A stretch of DNA of 64,000 nucleotides from Candidatus Gastranaerophilales bacterium. Its GTDB lineage: Bacteria > Cyanobacteriota > Vampirovibrionia > Gastranaerophilales > Gastranaerophilaceae. The translations under genes and the position numbers were made by a program. How positions within the stretch are numbered: position 1 is the stretch's first letter; every line of letters begins with the position of its first letter. The notes under the pieces were generated by a model that did no database searches, was not told where the DNA came from, and was given only the letters and a program-made list of their open reading frames with translations. Positions 47,940 through 57,760 of the stretch are shown in pieces. Location of the stretch: positions 164,893 to 228,892 of the forward strand of contig CALURV010000024.1 of assembly GCA_944323285.1 (NCBI GenBank), written 5' to 3'.

Positions 47940-49514
47940 TTAACCCTTCTTTTTATCAACTGCAAACTCAGAATCTAATCTTAAAAATACAGGTTTGATT
48001 TTCTCTTTTACAGTAATTTTACCTGATTTAATAAAGCCCCACTCTAAATTTTTATATGAAAAATCAATATTCTGATTTAATTGAACTAAAATATCTTCTG
48101 CAATGTTAGGACAATATGGATAAATCATAATAGCAATATATCTCATAGCTTCTAACACATTATAAAGTACTTGAGCGCATTCTAACATTTTTTCTTCTTT
48201 TGCCAGCTGCCAAGGCGCATTTTCTGTTACATATTTATTTACTGCATCAGCAAAACTTACTATCAAATTTGAAGCTTCAGCTAATTCATAGGAATTAAAT
48301 TTTTCAATCACTTGATTTTTTGTATTATTAGCTAATATTGCTATTTTAGAATTTTTATCTGTAATGAAATTTTCTTGTATTTTACCATCAAAATATTTAA
48401 CTAACATATTTAATGTTCGGTTTAATAAATTTCCAATATTGTTCGCCAAATCAGCATTTACTTTTTCTTTGAAATCTTCATCGGAATAATTACCGTCTTT
48501 TCCTGATAGAGCAGCAGATGCCATATAATATCTAAAAGCATCAGGCTTAGACAGATTGAAAGATTTCAAAACATCATGAGGGGCTATAACATTGCCTAAT
48601 GATTTACTCATTTTAGATTGGTCAATTGTAATCCACCCATGAGCAAAAATTGTTTTAGGTAAAGGTAAACCTAATGACATTAATATAGCAATCCAATATA
48701 TTGAATGGAATTTAATAATATCCTTACCTATAACTTGAACATCAGCAGGCCATAATTGCTTAAATTGTTCAGATGGATTATCAATATCATAACCAATTGC
48801 TGTTATATAATTTGATAATGCATCAATCCAAACATATATTGTTTGACTATCATCATCGGGAACACCAATCCCCCATTGAACAGATGCTTTGGTTCTTGAA
48901 ACAGAAATATCTTCTATATTATCTAATTGATTTATTATTTCATTAGCTCTGAATGCAGGTTGAATAAAATTAGGATGTGTTTTTATATAATCAATTATTT
49001 TATCCTTATATTTGGATAATCTAAAGAAATAATTTTCTTCAGTAACTTCTTCCGGTTTTTTTAAATGGTCAGGACATAAACCATCTTCCGTTAAATCTTT
49101 TGGATTTAAAAAAGACTCACATCCGCTGCAATATAAACCTGTATATGAATGCTTATAAATATCATCATTTTCTAATAATTTTTTAAATATCTGTTTAACT
49201 ATTTTTTTATGCTGTTCATCAGTAGTTCTGATTATCTTATCATAACTTATTTCTAATTCTTTCCAAGCAGCCTCAAATTTAGAAAAATTTTCATCACAAA
49301 GTTGTTTTGGTGTTATATTTTTTAAAGCAGCAGTTTTTTGAATTTTTACACCATGCTCATCTGTTCCTGTAAGAAAGAATACATTATTACAAACTTGTCT
49401 TTTATGTCTAATTATCACATCTGATAATATTTTTTCATAAGCATGGCCTATATGAGGCGCACCATTTACATAATCTATAGCTGTCGTCAAATAAAATTTT
49501 TCCTGCATTTTCAA
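47940..49514 (-). CDS. metG: methionyl-tRNA synthetase
   Basis: MetG charges initiator and elongator tRNA-Met. The 524-residue class I synthetase has NGAPHIGHAYEKI (HIGH box), the zinc knuckle CSGCESFLNPKDL with CPDH, and QSKMSKSLGN (KMSKS loop). It ends without the C-terminal dimerisation (EMAP-like) domain, so it is the short type. It is followed 6 bases later by prfB on the same strand, giving a metG-prfB operon. Confidence 0.97.
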   Translation of the reverse strand: MKMQEKFYLTTAIDYVNGAPHIGHAYEKILSDVIIRHKRQVCNNVFFLTGTDEHGVKIQKTAALKNITPKQLCDENFSKFEAAWKELEISYDKIIRTTDEQHKKIVKQIFKKLLENDDIYKHSYTGLYCSGCESFLNPKDLTEDGLCPDHLKKPEEVTEENYFFRLSKYKDKIIDYIKTHPNFIQPAFRANEIINQLDNIEDISVSRTKASVQWGIGVPDDDSQTIYVWIDALSNYITAIGYDIDNPSEQFKQLWPADVQVIGKDIIKFHSIYWIAILMSLGLPLPKTIFAHGWITIDQSKMSKSLGNVIAPHDVLKSFNLSKPDAFRYYMASAALSGKDGNYSDEDFKEKVNADLANNIGNLLNRTLNMLVKYFDGKIQENFITDKNSKIAILANNTKNQVIEKFNSYELAEASNLIVSFADAVNKYVTENAPWQLAKEEKMLECAQVLYNVLEAMRYIAIMIYPYCPNIAEDILVQLNQNIDFSYKNLEWGFIKSGKITVKEKIKPVFLRLDSEFAVDKKKG

Positions 49515-49581
49515 TTAACCTTCAAACATCTGTGATAAAATAAATTTATCACAAATGTAATTTATAAAAAAGGGTTTAAAA

Positions 49582-50283
49582 ATGAGTGAACGTTTAAATA
49601 GCAGAAAAAATAACGAACTTAGAAATATAAAAATAACAAAAGATTATACAAAACACGCACTTGGATCTGTTTTAATTGAATTTGAAGATACTAAAGTATT
49701 GGTAACAGCCTCTGTAGAAGAAGGTAAACCAAAATGGATGGATAAAACTGATACAAGAGGATGGATAACAGCAGAATATTCTCTTCTTCCTTCCGCAACA
49801 CACACAAGATGCCAAAGAGAAAGAAACAAAATATCAGGCAGAACTCAAGAAATTCAAAGATTAATAGGTAGAAGTCTTCGCTCTTGTGTTAATTTAGAAA
49901 AGCTTGGAGATAGAACTGTTACAATTGATGCAGATGTAATCCAAGCTGATGGTGGCACAAGATGTGCTTCTATATGTGGAGGTTATATTGCTATGAATAT
50001 TGCTTTTAACAAACTAATAGAGCAAGGGCTTTTAGAAACAAATCCAATAATAGAACCAATAGCAGCTGTTTCTGTCGGTATTATTGATGAAAATATAAAA
50101 TTAGATTTAGATTACTCTGAAGATTCTAACGCCCAAGTTGACAGTAATATAGTTATGACAAAATCAGGTAAAATAATAGAATTTCAAACAACAGCAGAAG
50201 GTGCTCCTTTTGATAAAGTACAACTCGATGAAATATACAATTTAGCAAATACTGCAATTAAAAATATTATTAAATTATACTAG
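49582..50283 (+). CDS. rph: ribonuclease PH
   Basis: RNase PH trims tRNA 3' ends using phosphate. The 233-residue protein shows the N-terminus RNIKITKDYTKHALGSVL, MDKTDTRGWITAEYSLLP, RCQRERNKISGRTQEIQRLI and DADVIQADGGTRCASICGG, and ends in IEFQTTAEGAPFDK. An AAGGG site lies before the ATG. It is divergent from metG with a short shared upstream region. Confidence 0.97.
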   Translation: MSERLNSRKNNELRNIKITKDYTKHALGSVLIEFEDTKVLVTASVEEGKPKWMDKTDTRGWITAEYSLLPSATHTRCQRERNKISGRTQEIQRLIGRSLRSCVNLEKLGDRTVTIDADVIQADGGTRCASICGGYIAMNIAFNKLIEQGLLETNPIIEPIAAVSVGIIDENIKLDLDYSEDSNAQVDSNIVMTKSGKIIEFQTTAEGAPFDKVQLDEIYNLANTAIKNIIKLY

Positions 50284-50337
50284 CAAAAATTATTATTATC
50301 AGGTTTTAAATTAGCATAAATAAAAGGAGGATATTAC

Positions 50338-50853
50338 ATGCCGGTAAATGCTATAAATAATGTTTCATTCGGAAAAAAAACAAAAAGCACTCAAAAAAAC
50401 GATAAAAGACAATATTTTAAATGGGTAAGCCAAAATCAAACTAATGATGCACTAAAAATGTCCTTAGGCAGAGAAGTTGAGAACGGCAAATATATTGTTG
50501 CATCATCAGCAACAAAATTAGCTGGTTTAACAGGTATGCTAACTTCAATTATATCTCTTTCTTACTTAAAGACTAAAGCATATGAAGCAATTTCAAACCC
50601 TACAACAAAAGAAGAAGCATTCAAAAAATTATCTTCCTACGTTCAGAAATCAAAAATAGCAAAAATTGGTATGGTAGCATCTGCTTGCGCATTATATACA
50701 AGCTTTGTTATTAATGAAGTAAATAGAAAAAAAGCTGATAAAACAGCAAATGAAAGAGGATTCCTTTCTGAAAAGGATAAAATAAAAATGAAAGATCCTC
50801 AAGAAAATTTTTTAATTAATAATCTTATTTATAATGAACATATTAAAGGTTAA
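50338..50853 (+). CDS. membrane protein with N-terminal VSF motif
   Basis: This 171-residue protein starts MPVNAINNVSFGKKTKST, with the motif at 9-11. It has two hydrophobic helices (about 57-77, AGLTGMLTSIISLSYLK; and about 104-124, IGMVASACALYTSFVIN) and a charged tail. The ATG has a GGAGG site. No family is recognised. The N-terminal motif, basic stretch and two helices suggest an inner-membrane protein. Confidence 0.72.
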   Translation: MPVNAINNVSFGKKTKSTQKNDKRQYFKWVSQNQTNDALKMSLGREVENGKYIVASSATKLAGLTGMLTSIISLSYLKTKAYEAISNPTTKEEAFKKLSSYVQKSKIAKIGMVASACALYTSFVINEVNRKKADKTANERGFLSEKDKIKMKDPQENFLINNLIYNEHIKG

Positions 50854-50859
50854 AATATA

Positions 50860-50900
50860 TTAAAAAAGCAGATATAAAAAATAATATCTGCTTTTTAATA
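50860..50900. terminator. bidirectional terminator
   Basis: AAAAAGCAGATAT pairs with ATATCTGCTTTTT around AAAAAATA. It lies between convergent genes and overlaps the last codon and stop of the alcohol dehydrogenase gene. Confidence 0.92.
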
Positions 50901-51932
50901 TATAGCTATTTTTAAACAATTATCAGGCTTATTTTGAAACACCTTATATGCTTTTTCAATATCATTTAACTTGAATTTTTGCGATATTAAAAAATCAGTA
51001 GAAATTTTATTATTAGAAATTAAACTTAATAACTCATCACAATGGATTGCATCAACTCCGCCGGTTCTAAAAGTAAGGTTTTTACCGTACATCATGGGTA
51101 AAGGAAGAATTTGATTTTCTTCATACATAGCAACTATACCTACATTTGCATTGGGACGGGCAATTTTCCAAGCCATTTCAAAAGTAGATTTATCGCCTGC
51201 AGCTTCTATAACACAGTCAACTCCAATATTATTAGTAATTTCTCTTATTTTTATTTCTGTATTTTCTTTGTTCGGATTTATTATAAAATCAGCAATATTT
51301 TTGTTTTTTGCGATTTGTAGTCTTGAATCATTTATATCAACAGCAATAATATAATGTGCACCCAAATATTTAGCGCACATCATAGAACATAATCCGACGG
51401 GACCGGCGCCAATTACCGCTACTGTATCACCGTTTTTAATCTCACACATTTGTGCACCAAAATATCCGCTAGATAATATATCTCCCACAAATAATGCATT
51501 TTCATAAGTAACATTATCAGGAAGCTTAGATAGCCCCATATCAGCATAAGGAACCCTTACATATTCGGCCTGACAGCCATCAATTTTGCAGCCAAGCTCC
51601 CATCCTCCTTTTTGACAATTATTTATAAAACCTTTTTTACAAAAATAGCATTCGCCGCAGAATGTTATACAATTAGCTGCAACTCTGTCGCCTATCTTTA
51701 TCTTTTTTACATCAGAACCAATATCTACAACTTCACCTACAAATTCATGACCAAGAACAATATCATTATTTGCTCTTGGAACAAAACCTTTGATTATATG
51801 TAAATCACTTGTACATATTGAAGATAAAGTAACTTTTACTATAGCATCTGAACTACTTTTAATTACAGGGTCTTTTCTTTCTGTAAATTCAATTTTATTT
51901 TTAAATTCTTTATTATAAACAAGTGCTTTCAT
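50895..51932 (-). CDS. zinc-dependent alcohol dehydrogenase (MDR family)
   Basis: This 345-residue medium-chain dehydrogenase has catalytic zinc ligands in CTSDLHI and GHEFVGEVV, the structural zinc cluster CGECYFCKKGFINNC, and the NAD(P) fold AVIGAGPVGLCSM. It oxidises alcohols or reduces aldehydes; an isopropanol- or butanediol-type substrate is possible but not shown. It is a single gene, 14 bases from the minus-strand motif-bearing gene start region. Confidence 0.93.
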   Translation of the reverse strand: MKALVYNKEFKNKIEFTERKDPVIKSSSDAIVKVTLSSICTSDLHIIKGFVPRANNDIVLGHEFVGEVVDIGSDVKKIKIGDRVAANCITFCGECYFCKKGFINNCQKGGWELGCKIDGCQAEYVRVPYADMGLSKLPDNVTYENALFVGDILSSGYFGAQMCEIKNGDTVAVIGAGPVGLCSMMCAKYLGAHYIIAVDINDSRLQIAKNKNIADFIINPNKENTEIKIREITNNIGVDCVIEAAGDKSTFEMAWKIARPNANVGIVAMYEENQILPLPMMYGKNLTFRTGGVDAIHCDELLSLISNNKISTDFLISQKFKLNDIEKAYKVFQNKPDNCLKIAIY

Positions 51933-51946
51933 AAAATAATTATAAT

Positions 51947-53368
51947 CTATTTTACACTTTCTTCAAATTCTTTATATATTTGGGGAGTATCAACAATTTG
52001 AGAGAAAGTAAATATGTCTAAATTATTTTTAGCATTTTCTTTTTGTTGATGATTATACCTGTACTGTGTCCACAATCTTGTTATAGCAGACAATGTAAGC
52101 CCCATAAATATTAAGCTAAATGCATAAGGAACAGCAGTAACGAAAGCTTTTTCTTTTGTTAATCTTGCAAGTTCTTTTGCAGGCGAAGTATTTTTTGCTT
52201 GAGCTATTTTTTGTGCTAACTCAGGAAGTTGTGCTCTTGATGGGATATCAAGTTTTCCTTGTGCATTTTTCTTTAATATATCAGGGAATTTATTTTTCTT
52301 TTCAAGTAATTTTGTAAATCCTTTTTCAAACAACTCACCGCCAAATATAGTATAAAAAACAACCAAAGGAACTCTAGTCCAAACTTCTGCGACATCAAGT
52401 TTTCCTCTATCTTCAGCAGCTTTTGAGTATCCAAATAAACCCAGTATAGCAGTTAAAGCCAATTGTCCTTTACTTAATGCTAATTTTCCATTATTAGAAT
52501 CAAAGTCTAAAGAAAATCTTGATAGTGTATTTTTTACTTTATCTGATTTTACTCCAGCTTTTGAAACTGCATTTGCTACTGCTTTACCCGGTTCTAAAAT
52601 TGTTTTGCTAATATTCTGCAACTTTTCTGATTTATGTCCATATAATGCAAGTCCAATGCCAGAAACAACACCTAATGCAGATATTACCGCAGCCTTTTTT
52701 AATTGTTTTTTAGAATTTCTTTCAACTCTTTCTTGTTGTTCTTTGTCTTCTGTTTCTTTATGCGATTTATCAAGATTAGCTATATTATTAAAATTACTCT
52801 TTTTAAAAGTTTTTAATGTAAACAGATTTTTTGCAAAACTCAAAGTATATTCAGCAACAGGAATTGCGGTGCAAGCAAGTACAATACCTGCTTTTGTTGA
52901 TATTGCACGTTTTTTTACTTCATCAGTTAATGTATTATTTTGAACAATTGTTTCAACAGTTTTTGGAATTTGCTCATTAACTTTATCTTTTATAGCTGAT
53001 GGTATAAAATTTTTAAAAACTTTATTTCTAAACAATTTTTCGCCCAATATAGGAGACGCAAAATAAAATATAGCAGATTCTAAAAATTCAAGGAAACTCA
53101 TCTCCGCAAAATCTGCCTTACTTCTTGCAAATATCGCTTTAGGCGCCCAGTTAGTTGCAGTATCTTGTATAAATCTTGTTGATGATAAATTTTCCTGAGA
53201 TTTTATAAATAAATCAGCAATTTTTGTAATTCCATCTAAAGCAATATCAGGTGCTGCTTTAAAAGAAATTTCATTCTTATTATATTTTTTAGAATTTATC
53301 AATTGATTTTTATAATTATGAAAATTATTATTGTTTGGCTTATCTATTGTAATCATTTTATTCCTCAA
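51947..53368 (-). CDS. large membrane protein with N-terminal ISF motif
   Basis: This 473-residue protein has an Asn/Lys-rich N-terminus with Ile-Ser-Phe at 34-36 (KNEISFKAAPDIALDG). Several hydrophobic helices follow (for example AGIVLACTAIPVAEYTLSF, AAVISALGVVSGIGLALYG, AVPYAFSLIFMGLTLSAI), separated by amphipathic stretches. The family is not recognised. It is the largest of the motif-bearing proteins. No enzymatic motif is visible. Confidence 0.72.
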   Translation of the reverse strand: MRNKMITIDKPNNNNFHNYKNQLINSKKYNKNEISFKAAPDIALDGITKIADLFIKSQENLSSTRFIQDTATNWAPKAIFARSKADFAEMSFLEFLESAIFYFASPILGEKLFRNKVFKNFIPSAIKDKVNEQIPKTVETIVQNNTLTDEVKKRAISTKAGIVLACTAIPVAEYTLSFAKNLFTLKTFKKSNFNNIANLDKSHKETEDKEQQERVERNSKKQLKKAAVISALGVVSGIGLALYGHKSEKLQNISKTILEPGKAVANAVSKAGVKSDKVKNTLSRFSLDFDSNNGKLALSKGQLALTAILGLFGYSKAAEDRGKLDVAEVWTRVPLVVFYTIFGGELFEKGFTKLLEKKNKFPDILKKNAQGKLDIPSRAQLPELAQKIAQAKNTSPAKELARLTKEKAFVTAVPYAFSLIFMGLTLSAITRLWTQYRYNHQQKENAKNNLDIFTFSQIVDTPQIYKEFEESVK

Positions 53369-53383
53369 TATAAATTATTAACT

Positions 53384-53418
53384 ATTAAAAAAGCTGCCTC
53401 TTATACTTTTAGCAGCTT
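53384..53418 (-). terminator. terminator after the Met-rich micro-ORF
   Basis: AAGCTGC pairs with GCAGCTT around a 14-base loop. On the minus strand TTTTTT follows. It ends the transcript of the micro-ORF at 53441-53527. Confidence 0.8.
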
Positions 53419-53440
53419 CTTATTTATTTTAAATGAGGTT

Positions 53441-53527
53441 TCACATTCGCAACAAATAATGACTGCCTGACTCTTTGCCTTGCATTTGCATCATCATATT
53501 AATCATCATTTGTACGTTATTATACAT
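53441..53527 (-). CDS. Met/Gln-rich micro-ORF with its own promoter and terminator
   Basis: This 28-residue ORF starts MYNNVQMMINMMMQMQ and ends in HYLLRM. It is preceded by AGAAGGA at a good distance from the ATG and followed by a terminator. A TTGACA lies upstream with 17-base spacing to TAACCT. It lies 62 bases after hydA on the same strand. Nine of 28 residues are Met. It may be a small protein, or the region may be a small RNA. Confidence 0.45.
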   Translation of the reverse strand: MYNNVQMMINMMMQMQGKESGSHYLLRM

Positions 53528-53549
53528 TATGTTTCCTTCTATTGTACTT

Positions 53550-53578
53550 AGGTTACCCCAAGCAATTATATTTGTCAA
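53550..53578 (-). promoter_or_regulatory. candidate promoter of the micro-ORF
   Basis: On the minus strand TTGACA (53578-53573) and TAACCT (53555-53550) are separated by 17 bases. The -35 matches the sigma-70 consensus perfectly and the -10 is weak. It starts 12 bases after the hydA stop. Confidence 0.5.
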
Positions 53579-53589
53579 TATTATATCAA

Positions 53590-55341
53590 TTATATATCTT
53601 TATATGAGCCTTTAAATTTATCAGTGTAAGTAGTATGAAGCATATGATGAGCTTCTTCACTTCCAGGCTTCCCTCCTAAACACTCATTATAAAGTTTTAT
53701 AATATCAGGATTTTGATGTGAACGTCTGAATTCTAAATTTTTATCTTCTTCATAGAGACCTTCAGCTCTTTTTTCTTTTACTGTTGAATCAGAGCAGCTA
53801 GTTGGTTGTCCGCCGCCATTTACACAACCGCCAGGACATGCCATTACTTCTAAAATGTGAAAATCAGAAGTTCCGGCTAAAATCTCTTTTAAAGATTTTT
53901 CTGCTTCTTTTAATGTTGAAACAACTCTAACTTTTACCTTAGTACCTTTAATATCAACAACAGAGTCTTTTGTCCTTGAATTTGCATCAACACCTCTTAA
54001 CGGCATAATATCAACATTTGAGAGCTCCTCTCCTGTTACGAGATTATAAGCTGTTCTAACCGCAGCTTCAGCAACTCCGCCTGACGCTCCAAATATTGTA
54101 GCAGCACCTGTATATTGACCAAACGGAGAATTTGCTTCTTCCTCTTTTAGCTTTTTAAAATCTATACCTGCAGTCTTTATCATTTTTGCAAATTCTTTTG
54201 TTGTAAGAACAAAATCAGTTTCATTTATCAATTGCTCTCTTATCGCTTCATATTTTTTAGCTGTACAAGGCATAATAGAAACAACAACTATATCTTCTTT
54301 TTTATAACCTTCATAATATTTTGGTAAAAATTCTTTCAACACCGGAGAAAGCATACCTTGCGGTGATTTACAAGTTGATAAATGTTTTAATAATTCAGGA
54401 TGTTGAGTTTCTAAATACCTTACCCAAGCAGGACAGCAAGATGTAAATAAAGGCAGTTTTTCTCCTTTTGTTAATCTTTGAACAAATTCATTAGCTTCTT
54501 CCATAATTGTTAAATCTGCGGAGAAATTTGTATCAAAAATTAAATCAAAACCTAGTCTTCTTGCAGCTGCATAGATTTTACCTATTGTATTTTCTCCCGG
54601 TTCCAGATTAAATTCTTCCCCTAAAGCTACCCTTACAGAAGGAGCAACTTGAACAACTACTTTTTTGTTCTTATCGTTAATTTTTTCCCAAACTGCATCT
54701 ATGCTTGACTTTATAGTTAATGCACCTGTTGGACATACAGCCTGACATTGACCGCAAAATACACAATCAACTTGGCTTAAAAATCTGCCATTCATTGGTT
54801 CTATCTTAGTATTTGCACCTCTATTTACAAAGCCTAATACACTATGACCTTGAAACTCACTGCAAGCTCTTACACAAGCTCCGCATAATATACATTTTGA
54901 CGGATCCCTTATTATTGAAGGATTATAATCGTCAACTGGCTGATAATCTTCTTCTTTTAATTTGGGAAATCTTATTTCTGTTATTCCATACTCCATTGCA
55001 TATTTTTGAAGTTCACAATTACCGGATTTATCACAAGTTAAACATTCGCACTTATGATTTGCAAGAAGCAATTCCAAAACTGTTTTTCTTATTTTTCTTA
55101 CTTTATCTGTGTTTAAATGAATTTTTAAACCTGCTTCAGGCGGCATTGTACAAGAAGATTGAATGCCACGACCTTCTATTTCAACAACACACATACGGCA
55201 AGAACCAAACGATGTTAAATCAGGACGATAACAAAAAGTCGGAACATTTAACCCTTCTTTTCTTATAACCTCAAGTAGATTTTTTTCATTAGTAAAGTCT
55301 ACTTCCCTTCCATCTATATATAATATTTTTTTATCTGTCAT
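53590..55341 (-). CDS. hydA: [FeFe]-hydrogenase catalytic subunit HydA
   Basis: This 583-residue protein reduces protons to H2 or oxidises it. In order: an N-terminal 2Fe-2S domain (Cys37, Cys48, Cys51, Cys64), a His-Cys 4Fe-4S segment (HKCECLTCDKSGNC), two 4Fe-4S motifs (CILCGACVRAC and CVFCGQCQAVC) and the H-cluster domain with TSCCPAW, MPCTAKKYE and ACPGGCVNGGGQP, all intact. It is the catalytic part of a three-gene operon (hydC-hydB-hydA). A GAGGAAAG site precedes the start. Confidence 0.97.
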   Translation of the reverse strand: MTDKKILYIDGREVDFTNEKNLLEVIRKEGLNVPTFCYRPDLTSFGSCRMCVVEIEGRGIQSSCTMPPEAGLKIHLNTDKVRKIRKTVLELLLANHKCECLTCDKSGNCELQKYAMEYGITEIRFPKLKEEDYQPVDDYNPSIIRDPSKCILCGACVRACSEFQGHSVLGFVNRGANTKIEPMNGRFLSQVDCVFCGQCQAVCPTGALTIKSSIDAVWEKINDKNKKVVVQVAPSVRVALGEEFNLEPGENTIGKIYAAARRLGFDLIFDTNFSADLTIMEEANEFVQRLTKGEKLPLFTSCCPAWVRYLETQHPELLKHLSTCKSPQGMLSPVLKEFLPKYYEGYKKEDIVVVSIMPCTAKKYEAIREQLINETDFVLTTKEFAKMIKTAGIDFKKLKEEEANSPFGQYTGAATIFGASGGVAEAAVRTAYNLVTGEELSNVDIMPLRGVDANSRTKDSVVDIKGTKVKVRVVSTLKEAEKSLKEILAGTSDFHILEVMACPGGCVNGGGQPTSCSDSTVKEKRAEGLYEEDKNLEFRRSHQNPDIIKLYNECLGGKPGSEEAHHMLHTTYTDKFKGSYKDI

Positions 55342-55360
55342 TTTTCTTTCCTCATCTATA

Positions 55361-57223
55361 TTATTCTAAGACTATAGCTCTAAACGGACAATTAGTTAAA
55401 CAAGCCTCACATTTTATACATTTTTCTTGATTTATGTGATGAGGATTTTTAACAGTTCCTTCAATAGCTCCTACTGGGCAAACCCTAGCACACTTTGTAC
55501 AGCCTTTACATAAATCTTCATTGATAACAACCTTTTTCATTGCTGTACATACACCAGCCGGACATTTTTTATCTTTTATATGAGCAATATATTCATTTTT
55601 GAAATATTTTAAAGTTGAAAGAACAGGATTTGGAGCTGTTTTTCCAAGACCACATAAAGAACCGTCTTTTACAACTTTTGCAAGTTCTTCTAATTCTTCT
55701 AGGTCTTTCATTTCACCTTTACCTGCTACAATTTTTTCTAATAATTTTAATAAATTCTTAGTACCTTCACGGCAAGGAACACATTTTCCGCAGCTCTCAT
55801 GCTGTGTAAAATTCATAAAGAACCTTGCAACTTCAACAATACAAGTCTTATCGCTCATTACAACAAGACCGCCTGAACCGACCATTGCGCCTGCTTTAAT
55901 TAAGTTGTCATAATCCATCGGAATGTCAAGATATTCCTCTGTTAAACATCCGCCTGAAGGCCCGCCTATCTGAACAGCTTTAAATTTCTTACCATCTCTC
56001 ATACCGCCACCGATATCAAAGATAATTTCTCTTAACGTTGTTCCCATTGGAACTTCTATTAAACCTGTATTATTTACATCTCCTGTAAGTGCAAAGGTTT
56101 TTGTTCCTTTAGATGTTTCTGTTCCCATTTTTGAGAACCACTCTGCACCTTTTAGCATTATAACAGGTACATTTGCAAGTGTTTCAACATTATTAATTAA
56201 TGTTGGTCTTCCAAATAAACCTTTATTTGCAGGAAATGGCGGTTTTGGTCTTGGCATTCCTCTTTCACCTTCAATTGAGGCTATTAATGCTGTTTCTTCA
56301 CCGCATACAAAAGCTCCTGCACCTTCTTTTATGTGAATATCCAATGAAAAATCACTTCCCATAATATTTTTACCTAAGAAGTGTCTGTCTTCTGCATCTT
56401 TTATAGCTTTTCTTAATCTTTTTATAGCTAAAGGATATTCTGCTCTAACATATATATATCCTTCATCTGCACCTATCGCAAAAGCTGCAATTGCCATACC
56501 TTCAAGAAGTTTATGAGGGTCTCCTTCCATAACACTTCTATCCATAAATGCACCGGGGTCTCCTTCATCTCCGTTACAAACAATATAAGATTTACCGCCC
56601 CTATTTGCTGCTGTAAATCTCCATTTTCTGCCGGTTGGAAAACCGCCGCCGCCTCTGCCTCTTAATCCGGATTTTTCTATTGTTTCAATTACCGCATCCG
56701 GATTATTCTCTGCTAAGACATTTGCTAAAGCTTCATATCCTCTAACGGCTATTGCTTCATCTATACATTCAGCATTAATATTACCACAATTTGCTAATGC
56801 TGTTCTTGTCTGCTTAGCATAAAAATTTATTTTCTCATCATTCTCTACATGTTGATATGTTTTTGGATCAACATACAATAATCTATCCACTATTTTATTA
56901 TTTTTTATATGACTTTCAAAAATTTCTTCAACATCTTTTTCTTTTACTTTTACATATGTAACTTTTTTCTCTGGAATAACAACAAGTACACCTTGTTCAC
57001 AGAATCCGTGACATCCTGTTGGAACAATTGTCATTTTATCGTAATCAGTTAATATTGATACATTTGCGCCAAGTTCTTTGAACTTTTCTATTACTTTTAA
57101 AGAACCATTTGCAACACAACCTGTACCTGCACAAACTAATACCCTTAGACCTTGGGATTTTATTAATTTTTTAGCTTTTCTCTGCTCAAATTCTATATTT
57201 ACATCCAATGTACGATTCCCCAT
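55361..57223 (-). CDS. hydB: NuoF-like NADH-binding hydrogenase subunit HydB
   Basis: This 620-residue subunit has an N-terminal thioredoxin-like 2Fe-2S domain (CAGTGCVANGS, with CHGFCEQG), an FMN/NADH-binding NuoF core (RGRGGGGFPTGRKW, GDEGDPGAFMDR, CGEETALIASIEGERG), a 4Fe-4S site (CGKCVPCREG) and two C-terminal 4Fe-4S motifs (CKGCTKCARVC and CIKCEACLTNC). It passes electrons between NADH, ferredoxin and HydA. The start overlaps the hydC stop by one base (TAATG). Confidence 0.96.
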   Translation of the reverse strand: MGNRTLDVNIEFEQRKAKKLIKSQGLRVLVCAGTGCVANGSLKVIEKFKELGANVSILTDYDKMTIVPTGCHGFCEQGVLVVIPEKKVTYVKVKEKDVEEIFESHIKNNKIVDRLLYVDPKTYQHVENDEKINFYAKQTRTALANCGNINAECIDEAIAVRGYEALANVLAENNPDAVIETIEKSGLRGRGGGGFPTGRKWRFTAANRGGKSYIVCNGDEGDPGAFMDRSVMEGDPHKLLEGMAIAAFAIGADEGYIYVRAEYPLAIKRLRKAIKDAEDRHFLGKNIMGSDFSLDIHIKEGAGAFVCGEETALIASIEGERGMPRPKPPFPANKGLFGRPTLINNVETLANVPVIMLKGAEWFSKMGTETSKGTKTFALTGDVNNTGLIEVPMGTTLREIIFDIGGGMRDGKKFKAVQIGGPSGGCLTEEYLDIPMDYDNLIKAGAMVGSGGLVVMSDKTCIVEVARFFMNFTQHESCGKCVPCREGTKNLLKLLEKIVAGKGEMKDLEELEELAKVVKDGSLCGLGKTAPNPVLSTLKYFKNEYIAHIKDKKCPAGVCTAMKKVVINEDLCKGCTKCARVCPVGAIEGTVKNPHHINQEKCIKCEACLTNCPFRAIVLE

Positions 57224-57717
57224 TATCTTTCATCCTCCTGAATTAATGTATCTAATATTATTGTTATAGCATCAGATGTCATCTGAGGATAAACCTTATC
57301 ATTTATAACAACTACAGGAGCTAATCCGCAAGCACCTAAACAACTGACTGTTTCTAATGAAAATAAACCATTTTTACTTGTTAATTGTCCTTCTTTCATA
57401 TCTAATTTTGCTCTTATAGCATTAAGAACAGGCATTGAACCTCTTACGTGACAAGCTGTTCCGTCACACACTTTTATTTCAAATTTGCCTTTTGGTTCTA
57501 ATGAAAACTGAGCATAAAAAGTTGCCACCCCAAACACTGTTGCAGGTGACAATCCTTCAATTTTATCTCCTATATATATCATTGCTTCTTCAGGCAAGTA
57601 TCTATATATTTCTTGAACTTTTTGCAACATAGCTATTAAATTAGACTTCTTTCCACCGAATTCTTGAATTATTGCGTCCAATCGACCGGTGTTTACAGAA
57701 TGATTCTCAACTCTCAT
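57223..57717 (-). CDS. hydC: NuoE-like hydrogenase subunit HydC
   Basis: This 164-residue protein is a thioredoxin-fold 2Fe-2S subunit with CDGTACHVRGS and CLGACGLAPVVVI holding the four Cys ligands. It completes the HydABC complex, the trimeric electron-confurcating type known from anaerobes, in which NADH and reduced ferredoxin together drive H2 release. It is the first gene of the operon. AAGGAG lies before the ATG. Confidence 0.95.
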   Translation of the reverse strand: MRVENHSVNTGRLDAIIQEFGGKKSNLIAMLQKVQEIYRYLPEEAMIYIGDKIEGLSPATVFGVATFYAQFSLEPKGKFEIKVCDGTACHVRGSMPVLNAIRAKLDMKEGQLTSKNGLFSLETVSCLGACGLAPVVVINDKVYPQMTSDAITIILDTLIQEDER

Positions 57718-57760
57718 CCTAAACTCCTTTTCTCTGAGATCTATTAATTTTCTTTTCTTA

